A stretch of DNA of 44,579 nt from Mycolicibacterium brisbanense. GTDB lineage: Bacteria > Actinomycetota > Actinomycetes > Mycobacteriales > Mycobacteriaceae. The translations under genes and the position numbers were made by a program. Location: positions 1 through 44,579 of the forward strand of contig NZ_BCSX01000065.1 in NCBI RefSeq assembly GCF_001570425.1, read 5' to 3'. Under the pieces are notes generated by a model that was given only the letters and a program-made list of their open reading frames with translations, did not search any database and was not told the DNA's origin. Within the stretch, counting starts at the first letter, position 1. Each line of letters begins with the position of its first letter. This document shows, piece by piece, positions 38,171-44,579 of the stretch.

Positions 38171-40147
38171 CTACAGCTGGACCGGGTAGTGCGGCTCCTT
38201 GATCTGTGGCGTCACGCTGTGCTCGACGAAGATGGCGTGCCACAGCATGAAGATCAGCACGGTCCACAACCGGCGGCTGTGATCGCTGACCCCGCTGCGG
38301 TGCTCGTCGAGCATGACGCGCACCGCCGACAGGTCGATCAGCTCACCGGCCTGCGACGCGGCGACTGTCGCATAAGCCCAGTCCAGCAGCTCGCCGGCCC
38401 GCAGCCAGTGCCGGATCGGCACCGGGAAACCCAGCTTGGGGCGGTGCAGCACGTGGGCGGGGATGATCGGCTCCAGCGCCCGGCGCAGCGCGTACTTGGT
38501 GGTCGACCGGGTGATCTTCTGGTCGACGGGCAGCCGCGACGCCACCGCGAACACTTCGGGGTCGAGGAACGGCACGCGCAGCTCCAGCGAGTTGGCCATG
38601 GTCATCTTGTCGGCCTTGACCAGGATGTCGCCGCGCAGCCAGGTGAACAGATCGATGTGCTGCATGCGGGCCACCGGATCCCAGTTGTCGGACTGGGCAT
38701 AGATCGCGTTCGTCACGTCGGTGTGGGTCCAGTCCGGGCGGAATCCGGGTAACACGGCGCGCAGCTGGTCGTCGGAGAAGCTGCGGGCGTTGCCGTAGTA
38801 GCGCTCTTCGAGGGTCAGCGAGCCGCGGTGCAGCAGGCTCTTGCCGCGCATGCCCTCCGGCAGTGGCTTGGATGCCTTGCCCAGCGACTTGCGGACCGGG
38901 CGGGGGAGATAGTCGAACGGCCTGAGCGACAGCGGCTCGCGGTAAATCGTGTATCCGCCGAACAACTCGTCGGCGCCCTCGCCGGAGAGCACCACCTTGA
39001 CGTGCTTGCGGGCCTCGCGGGCGATGAAGAACAGCGGCACCAAGGCGGGGTCGGCCACCGGTTCGTCGAGATACCAGACGATCTCGGGCAGTGCCTCGAC
39101 GAATTCGGCCTGGCTGACCACCTTGGTGATGTGACGCGCGCCGATGGCTTCCGCGGATGCGACGGCCACGTCGACCTCCGAGAATCCTTCGCGCTCGAAA
39201 CCTGTGGTGAACGTGATCAGCCGCGGGTTGTGCCGCATCGCCAGCGCGGCGATGGCCGTCGAGTCGATGCCGCCCGACAGGAACGCGCCCACTGTCACGT
39301 CGGCCCGCATGTGCTTGGCGACCGAGTCCTCCAGCGCCGCGGTGATCTCGTCGTAGCGGGCCTGCTCCTCGCCGGCGATGACCGGCACGGCGGAAAACTT
39401 CGGCTCGAAATAGCGGGTCACGTCGGGCCGCGAGCCGGGCCGAATCCGCGCGTAGCTGCCCGATTCGAGCCGTCGGATACCGCGGTTGAGGGTTTCGGGT
39501 TCAGGCACGTACTGCAGCACGGTGTAGTGCTGCACGGCGCGTTCGTCGATCCCGAGGTCGAGGTCCAGTGCGGGAGCCAAGTCCAGCAGGCACTTCTTCT
39601 CGCTGCCCACGACCGTGCCGCCCGGGCCGGTCGCCATGAACAGCGGCTTGATGCCGAACGGGTCGCGGGCGCAGAACATCTCCCGCTCCTGGGTGTCCCA
39701 CAATGCGAAGGCGAACATGCCGCGCAGCCGGTGCAGCGCCTCGGTGCCCCAGTAGTGGTAGGCCGCGACGATGGCCTCGCCGTCCCCGTCGGTGTGAAAT
39801 ACCGCACCGTGCGTGTCCCGGAGCTCCGCACGGAGCTCGAGATAGTTGTAGATCTCGCCGTTGAACACCAGCACGTAGCGGTCGGGCGACTCCGGGGGAC
39901 CCCAGCGCAGCGGTTGGTGGCTGTGGGCGATGTCGATGATCGACAACCGGTTGAAGCCCAGCACCACCGCAGGGCCAGACCCGTCAGGGCCGGCGTCCGA
40001 CCACGTTCCCGGCTCGTCGGGGCCGCGATGACGCATCAGGTGGGCAGCCTCGGCCACCGCGTCGACCAGCCGGGATCCGGCGTCGGGGGCGGCCTCACCC
40101 GGCTTGGCCAGTGAAGGGTCAGTTACCAGCGCCAGCAGTCCGCACAC
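38171..40147 (-). CDS. asnB: Glutamine-hydrolysing asparagine synthetase
   Basis: A 658-residue class II glutamine amidotransferase. The start GTG is followed at once by Cys2 (MCGLLAL), the N-terminal nucleophile after Met removal, which fixes the start. The glutaminase domain (1-210) also has RHRGPDEPGTW, NRLSIID and VFNGEIYNYLELR. The synthetase domain has the ATP pyrophosphatase loop FLSGGIDST and the VVLSGEGADELFGGY block. It makes asparagine from aspartate; in mycobacteria this type is also annotated as amidating cell-wall diaminopimelate (as for AsnB/LtsA relatives), which cannot be excluded. CATACT six nt before the GTG suggests leaderless transcription. Divergent from ctaC. Confidence 0.95.
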   Translation of the reverse strand: MCGLLALVTDPSLAKPGEAAPDAGSRLVDAVAEAAHLMRHRGPDEPGTWSDAGPDGSGPAVVLGFNRLSIIDIAHSHQPLRWGPPESPDRYVLVFNGEIYNYLELRAELRDTHGAVFHTDGDGEAIVAAYHYWGTEALHRLRGMFAFALWDTQEREMFCARDPFGIKPLFMATGPGGTVVGSEKKCLLDLAPALDLDLGIDERAVQHYTVLQYVPEPETLNRGIRRLESGSYARIRPGSRPDVTRYFEPKFSAVPVIAGEEQARYDEITAALEDSVAKHMRADVTVGAFLSGGIDSTAIAALAMRHNPRLITFTTGFEREGFSEVDVAVASAEAIGARHITKVVSQAEFVEALPEIVWYLDEPVADPALVPLFFIAREARKHVKVVLSGEGADELFGGYTIYREPLSLRPFDYLPRPVRKSLGKASKPLPEGMRGKSLLHRGSLTLEERYYGNARSFSDDQLRAVLPGFRPDWTHTDVTNAIYAQSDNWDPVARMQHIDLFTWLRGDILVKADKMTMANSLELRVPFLDPEVFAVASRLPVDQKITRSTTKYALRRALEPIIPAHVLHRPKLGFPVPIRHWLRAGELLDWAYATVAASQAGELIDLSAVRVMLDEHRSGVSDHSRRLWTVLIFMLWHAIFVEHSVTPQIKEPHYPVQL

Positions 40148-40159
40148 CGGGCCAGTATG
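40148..40159 (-). promoter_or_regulatory. Probable -10 for asnB
   Basis: Minus-strand CATACT (40154-40159) keeps A2 and T6 of TANNNT and lies six nt before the GTG. The remaining 170 nt up to ctaC show no other clear element. Confidence 0.35.
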
Positions 40160-40329
40160 CCTAATCGCGGAGGCTTCGCAGAGCAGCACCCGAAGACATC
40201 CGCCCCGGCCCGGCGACACATTCGGCGGTCGCTTCGCTCCGGCGTACAGGCGTGGTCTACGCTGCGTAGTATTCGCTGAGTTGATGACCGATCGCGGTCT
40301 AGTTTTACCGACTTCTAGGAGGCGCCAAC

Positions 40330-41355
40330 GTGACACCTCGCGGGCTCCGGGTGGTGGCGTTGTCAATGGTCCTGGGTGGCACGGCGCTACTGCTGAGCGG
40401 TTGCAGTTGGCAGGACGTGCTGGGCCTGGGCTGGCCGAACGGCATCACGCCAGAAGGCAAACTGAACCGGGATCTCTGGCTCGGGTCAGTCATCGCATCG
40501 TTCGTCGTTGGCGCCATCGTGTGGGCACTGATCTTCTGGGCCAGCGCCTTCCACCGGAAGAAGAAGGGCGACAAGGAACTTCCGCGCCAGTTCGGCTACA
40601 ACATGCCGCTGGAGCTGGTCCTGACGGTCATCCCGTTCCTGATCATCTCGGTGCTGTTCTACTTCACCGTGGTGGTGCAGGAACGCATGCTGCACAAAGA
40701 CCCCAACCCTGAGGTGGTCATCGACGTGACCGCCTTCCAGTGGAACTGGAAGTTCGGCTACCAGAAGATCGCCTACTCCGACGGCACGTTCAACTTCGAC
40801 GGTGCGGACCCGGCGCGCAAGGCCGCCATGACGTCCAAGCCGGAGGGCAAGGACGAGCACGGCGAGGAGCGGGTCGGCGCGGTGCGCGGCTTGAACCCCG
40901 AGGACCGCACGTATCTGAACTTCGACAAGGTCGAGACCCTGGGTTCGTCCAGCGAGATCCCGGTGCTGGTGCTGCCGGTCGGCAAGCGCATCGAGTTCAT
41001 CCTCAACTCCGCCGACGTCATCCACGGCTTCTGGGTTCCCGAGTTCCTGTTCAAGCGCGACGTGATGCCCAACCCCGAGGCCAACCACTCGGACTACGTC
41101 TTCCAGGTCAGCAAGATCGACCAGACGGGCGCGTTTGTGGGTCGCTGCACCGAGATGTGCGGCACCTACCACTCGATGATGAACTTCGAGGTGCGCGTGG
41201 TGGAGCCCAACGACTTCAAGACCTACATGGATGCGCGCATCGCCGGTAAGACGAACGCCGAAGCGCTGCAGGCGATCCATCAGGCCCCTCTGGCAACCAC
41301 AACCCACCCGTTCGACAGCCGGCGCGGCGAGCAGGTTCCGCAGGCGAGCAAGTAG
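40330..41355 (+). CDS. ctaC: Cytochrome c oxidase subunit II
   Basis: CtaC carries the CuA centre that takes electrons from the cytochrome cc domain of QcrC in the actinobacterial bcc-aa3 supercomplex. In 341 residues: a lipoprotein-type signal with LLLSGC (Cys25), two membrane helices at about 50-72 and 93-115, then the extracytoplasmic cupredoxin domain. The CuA ligands are all present: His232, Cys273, Glu275, Cys277, His281 and Met284. The aromatic QWNWKFGY electron-entry strand is intact. A charged insertion (KPEGKDEHGEERVG) in the cupredoxin domain is typical for mycobacteria. The GTG has an AGGAGG site upstream. ctaF follows after 11 nt. Confidence 0.97.
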   Translation: MTPRGLRVVALSMVLGGTALLLSGCSWQDVLGLGWPNGITPEGKLNRDLWLGSVIASFVVGAIVWALIFWASAFHRKKKGDKELPRQFGYNMPLELVLTVIPFLIISVLFYFTVVVQERMLHKDPNPEVVIDVTAFQWNWKFGYQKIAYSDGTFNFDGADPARKAAMTSKPEGKDEHGEERVGAVRGLNPEDRTYLNFDKVETLGSSSEIPVLVLPVGKRIEFILNSADVIHGFWVPEFLFKRDVMPNPEANHSDYVFQVSKIDQTGAFVGRCTEMCGTYHSMMNFEVRVVEPNDFKTYMDARIAGKTNAEALQAIHQAPLATTTHPFDSRRGEQVPQASK

Positions 41356-41366
41356 GGATACGACTC

Positions 41367-41786
41367 ATGCATATTGAAGCTCGGTTGTTTGAGATCCTCA
41401 CCGCTTTCTTCGCGCTGTCGGCCGTGGTGTACGGCGTGCTCACCGCGATGTTCGCCACCGGTGGCGTCGAGTGGGCGGGTACCACCGCCCTGGTGCTGAC
41501 CACCGGCCTGACCCTGATCACGGGAACCTTCTTCCGGTTCGTGGCCCGTCGCCTCGACACCCGTCCCGAGGACTACGAGGATGCCGAGATCAGCGACGGC
41601 GCAGGCGAACTCGGCTTCTACGCCCCGCACAGCTGGTGGCCCATCATGATCGCGCTGTCCTTCTCGACGGCGGCTGTCGGTGCCGCACTGTGGCTGCCGT
41701 GGCTCATCTTCGCGGGTGTCTGCTTCGTTCTGACGACGGCCGCCGGCCTGGTCTTCGAGTTCTACTGGGGCCCGGAAAAGCACTGA
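41367..41786 (+). CDS. ctaF: Cytochrome c oxidase polypeptide 4
   Basis: A 139-residue subunit specific to actinobacterial aa3 oxidase. Four membrane segments are visible: about 6-32, 39-60, 90-110 and 112-132, with the polar DTRPEDYEDAEISDGAGELGFYAP loop between the second and third. It has no redox residues of its own and stabilises the complex. An AGGGA site precedes the ATG. It is 11 nt downstream of ctaC, so the two are made together; subunits I and III are encoded outside the window, and the partner bcc complex ends at the right edge (qcrB). Confidence 0.95.
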   Translation: MHIEARLFEILTAFFALSAVVYGVLTAMFATGGVEWAGTTALVLTTGLTLITGTFFRFVARRLDTRPEDYEDAEISDGAGELGFYAPHSWWPIMIALSFSTAAVGAALWLPWLIFAGVCFVLTTAAGLVFEFYWGPEKH

Positions 41787-41859
41787 CCGCACCGCGGCAG
41801 TAACACCCGGTCAAGGTCACAAGAGGGCGATAACTTCTGCGGTCATCGGCATTGCCTTT

Positions 41860-41888
41860 CTGACTGCCGCCACCCGGTTGGGTAATCT
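41860..41888 (+). promoter_or_regulatory. Promoter for mmpS3
   Basis: CTGACT (41860-41865), a 17-nt spacer and TAATCT (41883-41888) form a SigA-type promoter with an expected start near 41895. This leaves a 70-nt leader before the mmpS3 ATG. The rest of the 177-nt gap shows nothing else clear. Confidence 0.5.
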
Positions 41889-41963
41889 TGCCGGGGCACC
41901 GTCAGCCGGAACCGTTACGGCCATCGGCGGGCGTGGTGAAGCAGTCGAGAAGGATATGCGTAG

Positions 41964-42866
41964 ATGAGCGGGCCGAATCCCACCGAGCCGGTTGCCGCCG
42001 GCTCGGATGTGCCGGATGAGCAACCCGGGAAGCATGCCGCCCCCGAGGAGCCGGCAGAGGCCGCCGGCGACGCCGGGCCGGCTACCGGCGAGTCAGTGAC
42101 CGAGGCCTATTCGCAGGCCTACTCCGCGCCGGAATCCGAGCAATTCACCAGCGGGCCGTACGTTCCCGCCGATCTCGCGCTCTACGACTACGACAACTAT
42201 GACCCGGCCTCCGAGCTTGCGGACGACCGTCCGCCGCCACGGTGGCCGTGGGTCGTCGGCATCACCGCGATCGTCGCCGCCATTGCCCTGGTGGCCTCGG
42301 TCGCGGTATTGGTGACCCGCGACGACCACACGTCGAACCTGGCGACTCCCTCGACCAGCACCACGGTGTCCAAACCGCCCGTGCAGGACGAGATCACCAC
42401 GACGACCCCGCCGCCTCCTCCGCCGCCCTCACCGACGTCGGAAGTGCCGCCGCCTCCGCCCCCGCCCGAAACCGTGACGGTCACCGCGCCACCGCCACCG
42501 CCGCCCGCTCCGGCCCCTGAGCCGAGCCCGGAGGCCCCGCCCCCGCCTGCGACCAGCAGCGCTGCGCCTGCGCCGCCGACCACGACGCACGCCGGGCCGC
42601 GACAGGTCACCTATTCGGTGACCGGCACCAAGGCACCAGGAGACATCATCACCATCACCTACGTGGACGGGAACGGTAACCGCCGCACCCTGCGCAACGT
42701 CTACATCCCGTGGACCTTCACGATGACGCCGATCTCCAACTCCGACGTCGGCTCGGTCGAGGCCTCCAGCCTGTTCCTGGTGAGCCGGCTGAACTGCTCG
42801 ATCACCACCAGCGACGGAACCGTGTTGAGTTCCAACGCCAACAACTCCGCGCAGACGGCCTGCTGA
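41964..42866 (+). CDS. mmpS3: MmpS family membrane protein, MmpS3-like
   Basis: A 300-residue protein, close to the length of M. tuberculosis MmpS3 (Rv2198c). The N-terminal 95 residues are acidic and Tyr-rich (SQAYSAPESEQF, LYDYDNYDP). One membrane helix follows at about 97-118 (VVGITAIVAAIALVASVAVLV), then a long Pro-rich linker (about 140-210), then the MmpS domain ending in NCSITTSDGTVLSSN. Unlike MmpS4/5, MmpS3 has no adjacent MmpL transporter; it has been linked to cell-envelope growth and division, with the long linker reaching across the periplasm. The ATG is nine nt after AAGGA. The stop overlaps the next start (TGATG), so the two are translationally coupled. Confidence 0.93.
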   Translation: MSGPNPTEPVAAGSDVPDEQPGKHAAPEEPAEAAGDAGPATGESVTEAYSQAYSAPESEQFTSGPYVPADLALYDYDNYDPASELADDRPPPRWPWVVGITAIVAAIALVASVAVLVTRDDHTSNLATPSTSTTVSKPPVQDEITTTTPPPPPPPSPTSEVPPPPPPPETVTVTAPPPPPPAPAPEPSPEAPPPPATSSAAPAPPTTTHAGPRQVTYSVTGTKAPGDIITITYVDGNGNRRTLRNVYIPWTFTMTPISNSDVGSVEASSLFLVSRLNCSITTSDGTVLSSNANNSAQTAC

Positions 42867-43468
42867 TGACCGGACCTCTCGACGACCTCGACAGCACCGA
42901 CCGCATCCTTCTGGGTGCCTGCGTGGCTGCCTGGCTCGCGGCGCTGGGGGCCGGTGTCGCCGCCATCGTCGCGCTGGTCGACCTGGGCCGCAGCCATGCG
43001 CAAGGTTCGGACTCCGCAGGCACGCCGTGGCTGCTCTACACCGTCATCGGCATATCGGCGCTGGTCATCGTCGGCGCCGTGCCGTTGCTGCTGCGCGCCA
43101 GGGCCCAGGCCGGCAATCGGCAACAGCCCCAGCCCGCACGCGCTGCTGTCCGGCCGCCACAGGACACGCCCGGGCGCCGGGTGGTGACCCCGGGGCGTAC
43201 CTCGCAGCCGCCGCTGCTGGTGAGTCGCTACGGCGGCGACGACGTAGCTGCGGCCGCCGTCGAGCAGGTGTGGTTGCGTTACACATTGGCGATCGCCGCC
43301 GCGATCGGCGCTGCCACGGCGGCCATCGGCATCGCGACGTATCTGATGGCCACCGAGAGCGATCTCGGCGCCTGGATCTGTTATGGCGTCGCCGGTTTGA
43401 TCACCCTCGGCATGGTGGGCCTGCCCATCGTCGCGCTGCGTCAGCTCGACGATCTCGTCCCCGCCTAG
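42866..43468 (+). CDS. Four-helix membrane protein (Rv2197c-like, probably DUF2561)
   Basis: A 200-residue protein with two helical hairpins: membrane segments at about 14-40 and 54-76, then a 55-residue basic Pro/Arg/Gln-rich cytosolic loop (RQQPQPARAAVRPPQDTPGRR and similar), then segments at about 138-160 and 168-190. The family is restricted to mycobacteria as far as I recall, and no function is known. Its ATG overlaps the mmpS3 stop by one base, and the gene pair is conserved, so it may work with MmpS3 in the envelope. The family name is from memory and less certain than the topology. Confidence 0.88.
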   Translation: MTGPLDDLDSTDRILLGACVAAWLAALGAGVAAIVALVDLGRSHAQGSDSAGTPWLLYTVIGISALVIVGAVPLLLRARAQAGNRQQPQPARAAVRPPQDTPGRRVVTPGRTSQPPLLVSRYGGDDVAAAAVEQVWLRYTLAIAAAIGAATAAIGIATYLMATESDLGAWICYGVAGLITLGMVGLPIVALRQLDDLVPA

Positions 43469-43551
43469 CTTCGTTTCACCCGGCCCTTTCCCGGCCGCAC
43501 GACATCCGGCTTGCCCGCCTCTCTACCTTTGCTGTGGCGTGACTGTGGCGA

Positions 43552-43998
43552 GTGTGCAGGGTCTATCACCACTTCGCCTCCAAGGACGACCTGATCGGCG
43601 CGGTCGAACAACGCTTCACCACCGCGATCCGCGACAAGGCCCAAACGGCGTGCTCGGGGGCGGATGCACCTGGTCTGCAGGATGTGCTGGCGTCATGGAC
43701 GACCGCGGTGGTCAACGCCTACCTCGACGAGCTGGCCCTGCACGACGCCCTGTTCTACGGCTGGGCACCAGCCAGCCGCCAAGCAGCCTCGGGCAACGTC
43801 CTGATCGACGACCTGCGCCAGCTCCTCCTCGACACCGGTGCAGCCGGGGAGGCCACCGCCGATATGGTCGCCGGGTTCATCGTCGGCGGCATCACGAACG
43901 CGGTCGACCGCGCGGTGCTGGCCAGCCACACCGAACCCCGCGGCCCCGTGATCGCTGTAGCGGTCGCGTGCACTGCCGGGGCGGTTGCGGTGGGGTAG
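43552..43998 (+). pseudogene. 5'-truncated TetR-family regulator remnant
   Basis: The open frame encodes 148 residues that begin abruptly at the end of a TetR HTH (RVYHHFASKDDLIGAVEQRF) and continue as a normal TetR ligand/dimer domain. The first 35-45 residues, including helices 1-2 and most of the recognition helix, are missing, and no frame upstream supplies them. The GTG at 43552 has no ribosome site. It is therefore most likely a decayed gene that cannot bind DNA. It lies between the Rv2197-like gene and qcrB, a place where M. tuberculosis has no such gene. A functional short protein is possible but unlikely. Confidence 0.7.
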
Positions 43999-44070
43999 GG
44001 GAGTGCTGCCCACCCCCCCGGGGGGTTCAGACGCTCAAACGCCTTGGCACCACGTGGTCACGCCGGGAAA

Positions 44071-44115
44071 ACGCAATCGCCGCAACCTCCCGAGGGGAGA
44101 TTGCGGCGATTGCGT
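44071..44115 (-). terminator. Hairpin terminator of the qcr operon
   Basis: ACGCAATCGCCGCAA (44071-44085) pairs perfectly with its complement at 44101-44115. The 15-nt loop can form a further 5-bp CTCCC/GGGAG stem. It lies 20 nt after the qcrB stop. No U-tract follows. Confidence 0.8.
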
Positions 44116-44135
44116 GTGAAGCCGGATGGGGACGG

Positions 44136-44579
44136 TCAGTGGTGACCGTTGGTCTCCCCGTCTTCGTGGATGCGGTCCTGCGCCTCCTTGAGGGCCGTGA
44201 GCGCCTTCTGTTCAGACGCGTGTGCGGCTTCGGTGAGGGCTTCGTGTTCGACGGCGGGGTCGGCGTAGAGGAAGCTGCCGGTGCCGGGGGCGCCGCCGGA
44301 GCCGAGTTTGTTCATCCGCTTGGGCAGGGCGGCGCCCTGGTATTCCAGGGGGATGGGGTGGCCGTGGTCGTCGACGGGGCCCAGGGGTTGGTGCAGTTCG
44401 ACGTAGGCGCCGTGGGGGAGTCGTTTGATGATGCCGGTCTCGATGCCGTGTTCGAGGACGGCGCGGTCGCTGCGTTGCAGGGATACCGCCCAGCGGTAGG
44501 CGATGTAGTAGACGATGCCGGGGAGTACGACCATGCCGATGCGGCCGATCCAGGTGGTGGCGTTGAGCGAGATGTGGAA
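44136..44579 (-). CDS. qcrB: Cytochrome bc1 complex cytochrome b subunit (C-terminal part)
   Basis: The minus-strand frame is open to the right edge, so only the last 147 residues are present. The visible part has the end of a membrane segment (IGMVVLPGIVYYIAYRWAVSL) and the long cytosolic tail of actinobacterial QcrB: HGIETGIIKRLPHGAYVELHQPLGP, EYQGAALPKRMNKLG, and a Glu/His-rich end. QcrB holds haems bL and bH and the quinol site (the target of Q203-type inhibitors); those residues lie outside the window. With ctaC and ctaF 3 kb away it completes the bcc-aa3 respiratory theme. The gene ends at a strong hairpin terminator and faces the TetR remnant. Confidence 0.93.
   Translation of the reverse strand, partial: FHISLNATTWIGRIGMVVLPGIVYYIAYRWAVSLQRSDRAVLEHGIETGIIKRLPHGAYVELHQPLGPVDDHGHPIPLEYQGAALPKRMNKLGSGGAPGTGSFLYADPAVEHEALTEAAHASEQKALTALKEAQDRIHEDGETNGHH

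Noticed and set aside
38828..40114. 428-codon plus-strand frame opposite asnB
   Set aside because: Antisense shadow; asnB has intact glutaminase and synthetase motifs.
42400..42600. C-rich tract as a regulatory or structural DNA element
   Set aside because: It encodes the Pro-rich linker of the MmpS3-like protein.
44011..44026. C7G6 run as a terminator
   Set aside because: A hairpin would have no loop; it is more likely a homopolymer artefact or slippage site, and the real terminator is at 44071-44115.

Overview
The window is a high-GC actinobacterial chromosome segment. The gene content and order point to a fast-growing Mycobacterium (Mycolicibacterium). From memory, the backbone follows the M. 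tuberculosis H37Rv order from Rv2226 down to Rv2196: CYTH/CHAD protein, panB, caeA/hip1 and its paralogue, glnA2, glnE, glnA1, Rv2219A, Rv2219, lipA, lipB, Rv2216, dlaT, ephD, pepB, adenylyl cyclase Rv2212, gcvT, ilvE, cobS, cobT, cobU, Rv2206, erpA-like Rv2204, Rv2203, adoK, asnB, ctaC, ctaF, mmpS3, Rv2197 and qcrB. Extra genes sit inside this backbone. No tRNA, rRNA, CRISPR array, insertion sequence or prophage was seen.

Region 1-6.2 kb: a 5'-cut DUF222/HNH protein, an AraC-VOC gene pair, the RNase P RNA gene rnpB (not visible as an ORF), a CYTH/CHAD protein, a TetR-enoyl-CoA hydratase pair and panB. Region 6.3-11.3 kb: a wax ester synthase/DGAT-type acyltransferase and two tandem secreted serine peptidases. 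Region 11.4-19.7 kb is the nitrogen block: glnA2, glnE and glnA1. Between glnE and glnA1 lie a hotdog thioesterase, a luciferase-like F420-type oxidoreductase, a DoxX protein and dtd. Both glutamine synthetase genes have GlnR-like half sites upstream.

Region 19.8-25.7 kb is the lipoate block: lipA, lipB, a TIGR01777-type epimerase and dlaT form a tightly packed leftward unit, so the E2 lipoyl acceptor is made with its modifying enzymes. Region 25.7-31.7 kb: a TTG-start small gene, ephD (hydrolase-SDR fusion), pepB, a class III cyclase and gcvT. Region 31.7-35.1 kb: ilvE and the convergent cobU-cobT-cobS unit for the cobalamin lower ligand and nucleotide loop. Region 35.2-44.6 kb: membrane proteins, an ErpA-type Fe-S protein, adenosine kinase, asparagine synthetase, cytochrome oxidase subunits ctaC/ctaF, mmpS3, Rv2197-like, a decayed TetR gene and the C-terminus of qcrB of the cytochrome bcc complex.

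This is mainly a conserved core region, and no clearly new multi-gene system was found. The most useful non-coding signals are these: -10 hexamers 6-7 nt before many start codons, indicating leaderless transcripts; a shared back-to-back -10 for rnpB and the AraC gene; paired hairpin repeats duplicated from the 3' end of pepB; strong hairpin terminators without U-tracts; and a possible short leader peptide before erpA.
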